In this document: piece after piece, positions 4,775-6,695 of the stretch
How the letters are laid out: every line of letters begins with the position of its first letter
How positions within the stretch are numbered: position 1 is the stretch's first letter
Assembly: GCA_020346205.1 (NCBI GenBank)
Contig: CP070776.1
Coordinates: 82,563-89,257, forward strand
Direction: 5' to 3'
DNA length: 6,695 nt
Origin: Deltaproteobacteria bacterium
GTDB taxonomy: Bacteria; Desulfobacterota; Desulfobulbia; Desulfobulbales; BM004
The notes under the pieces: model-generated
Seen by the model: only the letters and a program-made list of their open reading frames with translations
The model's database searches: none
What the model was told of the DNA's origin: nothing
Program-made: the position numbers and the translations under genes

Positions 4775-6407
4775 TATTGCAAAGGTGCTTCCGGATACAG
4801 CACGAGCCTACCCTGATCGAACAGGCTTGATTTGCAAAACAGGAGGTCGTTACCGGTCCTGGTCGTTCGGTGCGATGGATGCTACTGCAGACTGGTTTGC
4901 CCACAGACTTACCCAGCTGGGAATCAGCAGGGGAGACCGGGTCATGCTCATGGTTAAACCTTCCCTTGATTTCATTACACTTACCTTTGCGCTATTCAAG
5001 ATCGGAGCAGTCATTATCCTGATAGATCCCGGCATGGGGTACAAAAATCTTCTGAAATGTATCGGCCAGGTTAAACCGGAAATATTCATCGGTATTGCCA
5101 AGGCACATCTTTTCAAACTTATTTTTAAAAAACCTTTCAAGAGTGTTCGTGTTTCCATTTGCATAGGCCCATCTTTTGGTTTGTGCAGGCATTCCCTGTC
5201 AGCAGAAAATACCGGGCAACATTCTCCATTTCAGTCTGCTGAAATGCTGGAGAATGATCTGGCAGCCATACTTTTCACCACCGGCTCAACCGGTCCCCCC
5301 AAGGGTGTTCGTTATGAACATGGTGTTTTTCAGGCCCAGCTCAAGCTTATCAAGGAATATTACAAAATAGGACCAGAAGATGTTGACCAGCCTGCTTTTC
5401 CCTTGTTTGCACTTTTTTCAACTGGATTGGGTGCCTGTTCTGTCATACCGGAAATGGATGCGGCAAAACCGGCCCAGGTCGATCCGGTGAAGTTCATTAG
5501 TACCATTGAGAAATACAACGTTACGTACTCATTCGGCTCACCGGCCATTTGGAATGTAGTCAGCCGATATTGCCAGGAACATAAAATAACTCTTGAGTCT
5601 GTAAAAAGTATCCTCATGGCCGGGGCTCCGGTTCCTGGTGAACTACTGCAAAGAACTATGTCTATTCTGGGTGCTAATGCAGAAATACATACGCCGTACG
5701 GTGCCACAGAGTCTTTACCAATAGCCTCCATAACGGCAAATGAAATACTTGCTGATACTTGGGAGAAAACAAGGATTGGCCAAGGTGTCTGTGTTGGGAA
5801 AGCACTGCCTTCAATAACCATCAAGATAATAAGAATTTCTGACGAGCCCATTGTAAATTGGGATCAATCTCTACTGCTGCAGAATCATGAGATAGGTGAA
5901 ATAGTTGTCAAGGGTCCGGTGGTAACCAGGGAATATGATAATAATGACAGTGAAAACAGATTGGCAAAGATTGCAGATGGCGACGGATTCTGGCACCGTA
6001 TGGGTGACCTGGGATACTTTGACGAAAAAGACAGATTATGGTTTTGCGGCCGCAAAGGTCACCGGGTCATAACAGAAAGTGCAACCATGTATACTGTTTG
6101 TTGTGAAGCTGTATTTAATGAACACCCTGCAGTTTTCAGGTCGGCTCTGGTTGGAGTTGGTCCTGAAAAAAAACAAGTGCCTGTCTTGCTCGCGGAACTA
6201 AATGATAAGACTGTCAAAAATGAAATCATTATTGCTGAATTAGAGCAGATAGCACAGCAAAATGAACTCACCCGTTCTATTGAACACTTTCTTATCCATC
6301 CTGATTTTCCAGTTGATATAAGACATAATGCCAAGATATTCAGGGAAAAACTTGGCAGGTGGGCTTCTGAAAAACTTTCCATAAAAGGCAGCAACAACCA
6401 GGAATAA
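4764..6407 (+). CDS. oleC: OleC, beta-lactone synthetase (acyl-AMP ligase fold)
   Basis: A 547-residue member of the ANL adenylating superfamily. The ATP-binding A3 loop is TTGSTGPPKG (172-181), A5 is YGATES (312-317), the ribose-binding Asp is D415 in RMGDLGYFD, the hinge region is CGRKGHRV (428-435), and the C-terminal A10 lysine is K524 in DIRHNAKIFREKL, a motif I associate with OleC rather than with common acyl-CoA ligases. OleC adenylates the 2-alkyl-3-hydroxy acid made by OleD and closes it to a beta-lactone, with no CoA step. The ATG at 4764 is chosen, not the open frame from 4722: AGGGA (4755-4759) sits just before it, the N-terminus IAKVLPDTARAYPDRTGL is family-like, and the 11-base overlap with oleB indicates translational coupling. 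Length is normal for OleC. It is separate from OleB, unlike the actinobacterial OleBC fusions. Confidence 0.93.
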   Translation: MNHNIAKVLPDTARAYPDRTGLICKTGGRYRSWSFGAMDATADWFAHRLTQLGISRGDRVMLMVKPSLDFITLTFALFKIGAVIILIDPGMGYKNLLKCIGQVKPEIFIGIAKAHLFKLIFKKPFKSVRVSICIGPSFGLCRHSLSAENTGQHSPFQSAEMLENDLAAILFTTGSTGPPKGVRYEHGVFQAQLKLIKEYYKIGPEDVDQPAFPLFALFSTGLGACSVIPEMDAAKPAQVDPVKFISTIEKYNVTYSFGSPAIWNVVSRYCQEHKITLESVKSILMAGAPVPGELLQRTMSILGANAEIHTPYGATESLPIASITANEILADTWEKTRIGQGVCVGKALPSITIKIIRISDEPIVNWDQSLLLQNHEIGEIVVKGPVVTREYDNNDSENRLAKIADGDGFWHRMGDLGYFDEKDRLWFCGRKGHRVITESATMYTVCCEAVFNEHPAVFRSALVGVGPEKKQVPVLLAELNDKTVKNEIIIAELEQIAQQNELTRSIEHFLIHPDFPVDIRHNAKIFREKLGRWASEKLSIKGSNNQE

Positions 6408-6409
6408 CA

Positions 6410-6695
6410 ATGAAAGCATTAGTTATTGGAGGAGGAGGTTTTGTCGGTTCAGCCATTGTCCGGCAGCTTGTTGATAAAGGCGCCAACGAGGTAGCTGTCT
6501 TCGGTCGTAACAAGTATCTGCATCTAAAAAAAATGGATGTACAACAGTTTCAGGGAGATATTCTGGACAGTGATCTTTTGATCCGTACCATGCAGGGTTA
6601 TGATACTGTTTTTCATGTTGCTGCCAAGGCTGGAATCTGGGGAGCAAAACAAGAGTTTGAGCAGACCAATGTTACTGGCACCAGGAATGTGCTGG
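6410..6695 (+). CDS. oleD: OleD, NADPH-dependent 2-alkyl-3-oxoacid reductase, N-terminal part (3' partial)
   Basis: The first 95 codons of an extended short-chain dehydrogenase; the frame is open at the window end, and full-length OleD is about 330-350 residues. A Rossmann dinucleotide loop G7-x2-G10-x2-G13 opens the protein (MKALVIGGGGFVG). R33 after the second strand (VFGRN) is typical of NADP preference. GDI (49-51), FHVAAKAGIWG (68-78) and NVTGTRNVL (87-95) match the OleD/3-beta-HSD-like branch; the catalytic Tyr-x3-Lys is beyond the window. The enzyme reduces the OleA product, a 2-alkyl-3-oxo fatty acid, to the hydroxy acid used by OleC. AGGA (6400-6403) lies six bases before the ATG, and only two bases separate it from the oleC stop, so the three genes are one operon. 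Confidence 0.9.
   Translation, partial: MKALVIGGGGFVGSAIVRQLVDKGANEVAVFGRNKYLHLKKMDVQQFQGDILDSDLLIRTMQGYDTVFHVAAKAGIWGAKQEFEQTNVTGTRNVL

Noticed and set aside
5360..5851. 163-codon open frame on the - strand inside oleC
   Set aside because: It is antisense to well-conserved adenylation motifs of oleC, with no domain or ribosome site of its own that I can see.

Overview
The window carries eight genes, all on the + strand, with no credible gene on the - strand and no RNA gene, CRISPR array or mobile element that I can support. Protein content and moderate-to-low GC suggest a Gram-negative anaerobe, most likely a Desulfobacterota (delta-proteobacterial) sulfate reducer or relative. The reasons are an outer-membrane lipid-homeostasis trio, a stand-alone GlpC/HdrD-type iron-sulfur protein of the kind common in such anaerobes, and an ole hydrocarbon cluster. 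This placement is inference, not proof.

Region 1 (1-1622) is the end of a ydbH-ynbE-ydbL operon: the C-terminal part of a YdbH-like AsmA-type protein (cut by the window start), a small YnbE-like lipoprotein and a secreted YdbL-like (DUF1318) protein. It closes with a strong intrinsic terminator. In E. coli the YdbH and YnbE proteins form a bridge between inner and outer membrane that helps move phospholipids, with YdbL modulating them.

Region 2 (1638-3771) holds three less well-defined genes: a 386-residue protein with two [4Fe-4S] ferredoxin motifs and two complete CCG domains; a small acidic protein with two membrane segments that I do not recognise; and a 106-residue single-domain cupin. 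Separate intergenic gaps with candidate promoters and hairpins suggest these are largely independent transcription units.

Region 3 (3856-6695) is the main interest: an oleB-oleC-oleD operon for long-chain olefin biosynthesis by head-to-head condensation of fatty acyl chains. OleB (beta-lactone decarboxylase, haloalkane-dehalogenase fold) overlaps OleC (beta-lactone synthetase, AMP-ligase fold) by 11 bases, and OleD (NADPH-dependent 2-alkyl-3-oxoacid reductase) starts 2 bases after oleC ends and runs off the window. The condensing enzyme OleA is not in the window and is not in the usual place directly before oleB. A 42-base imperfect palindrome lies immediately before the oleB start, which has no visible Shine-Dalgarno sequence; this looks like an undescribed control site for the olefin pathway. 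The known ole chemistry is OleA (two acyl-CoAs to a 2-alkyl-3-oxoacid), OleD (to the hydroxy acid), OleC (to the beta-lactone) and OleB (to olefin plus CO2).
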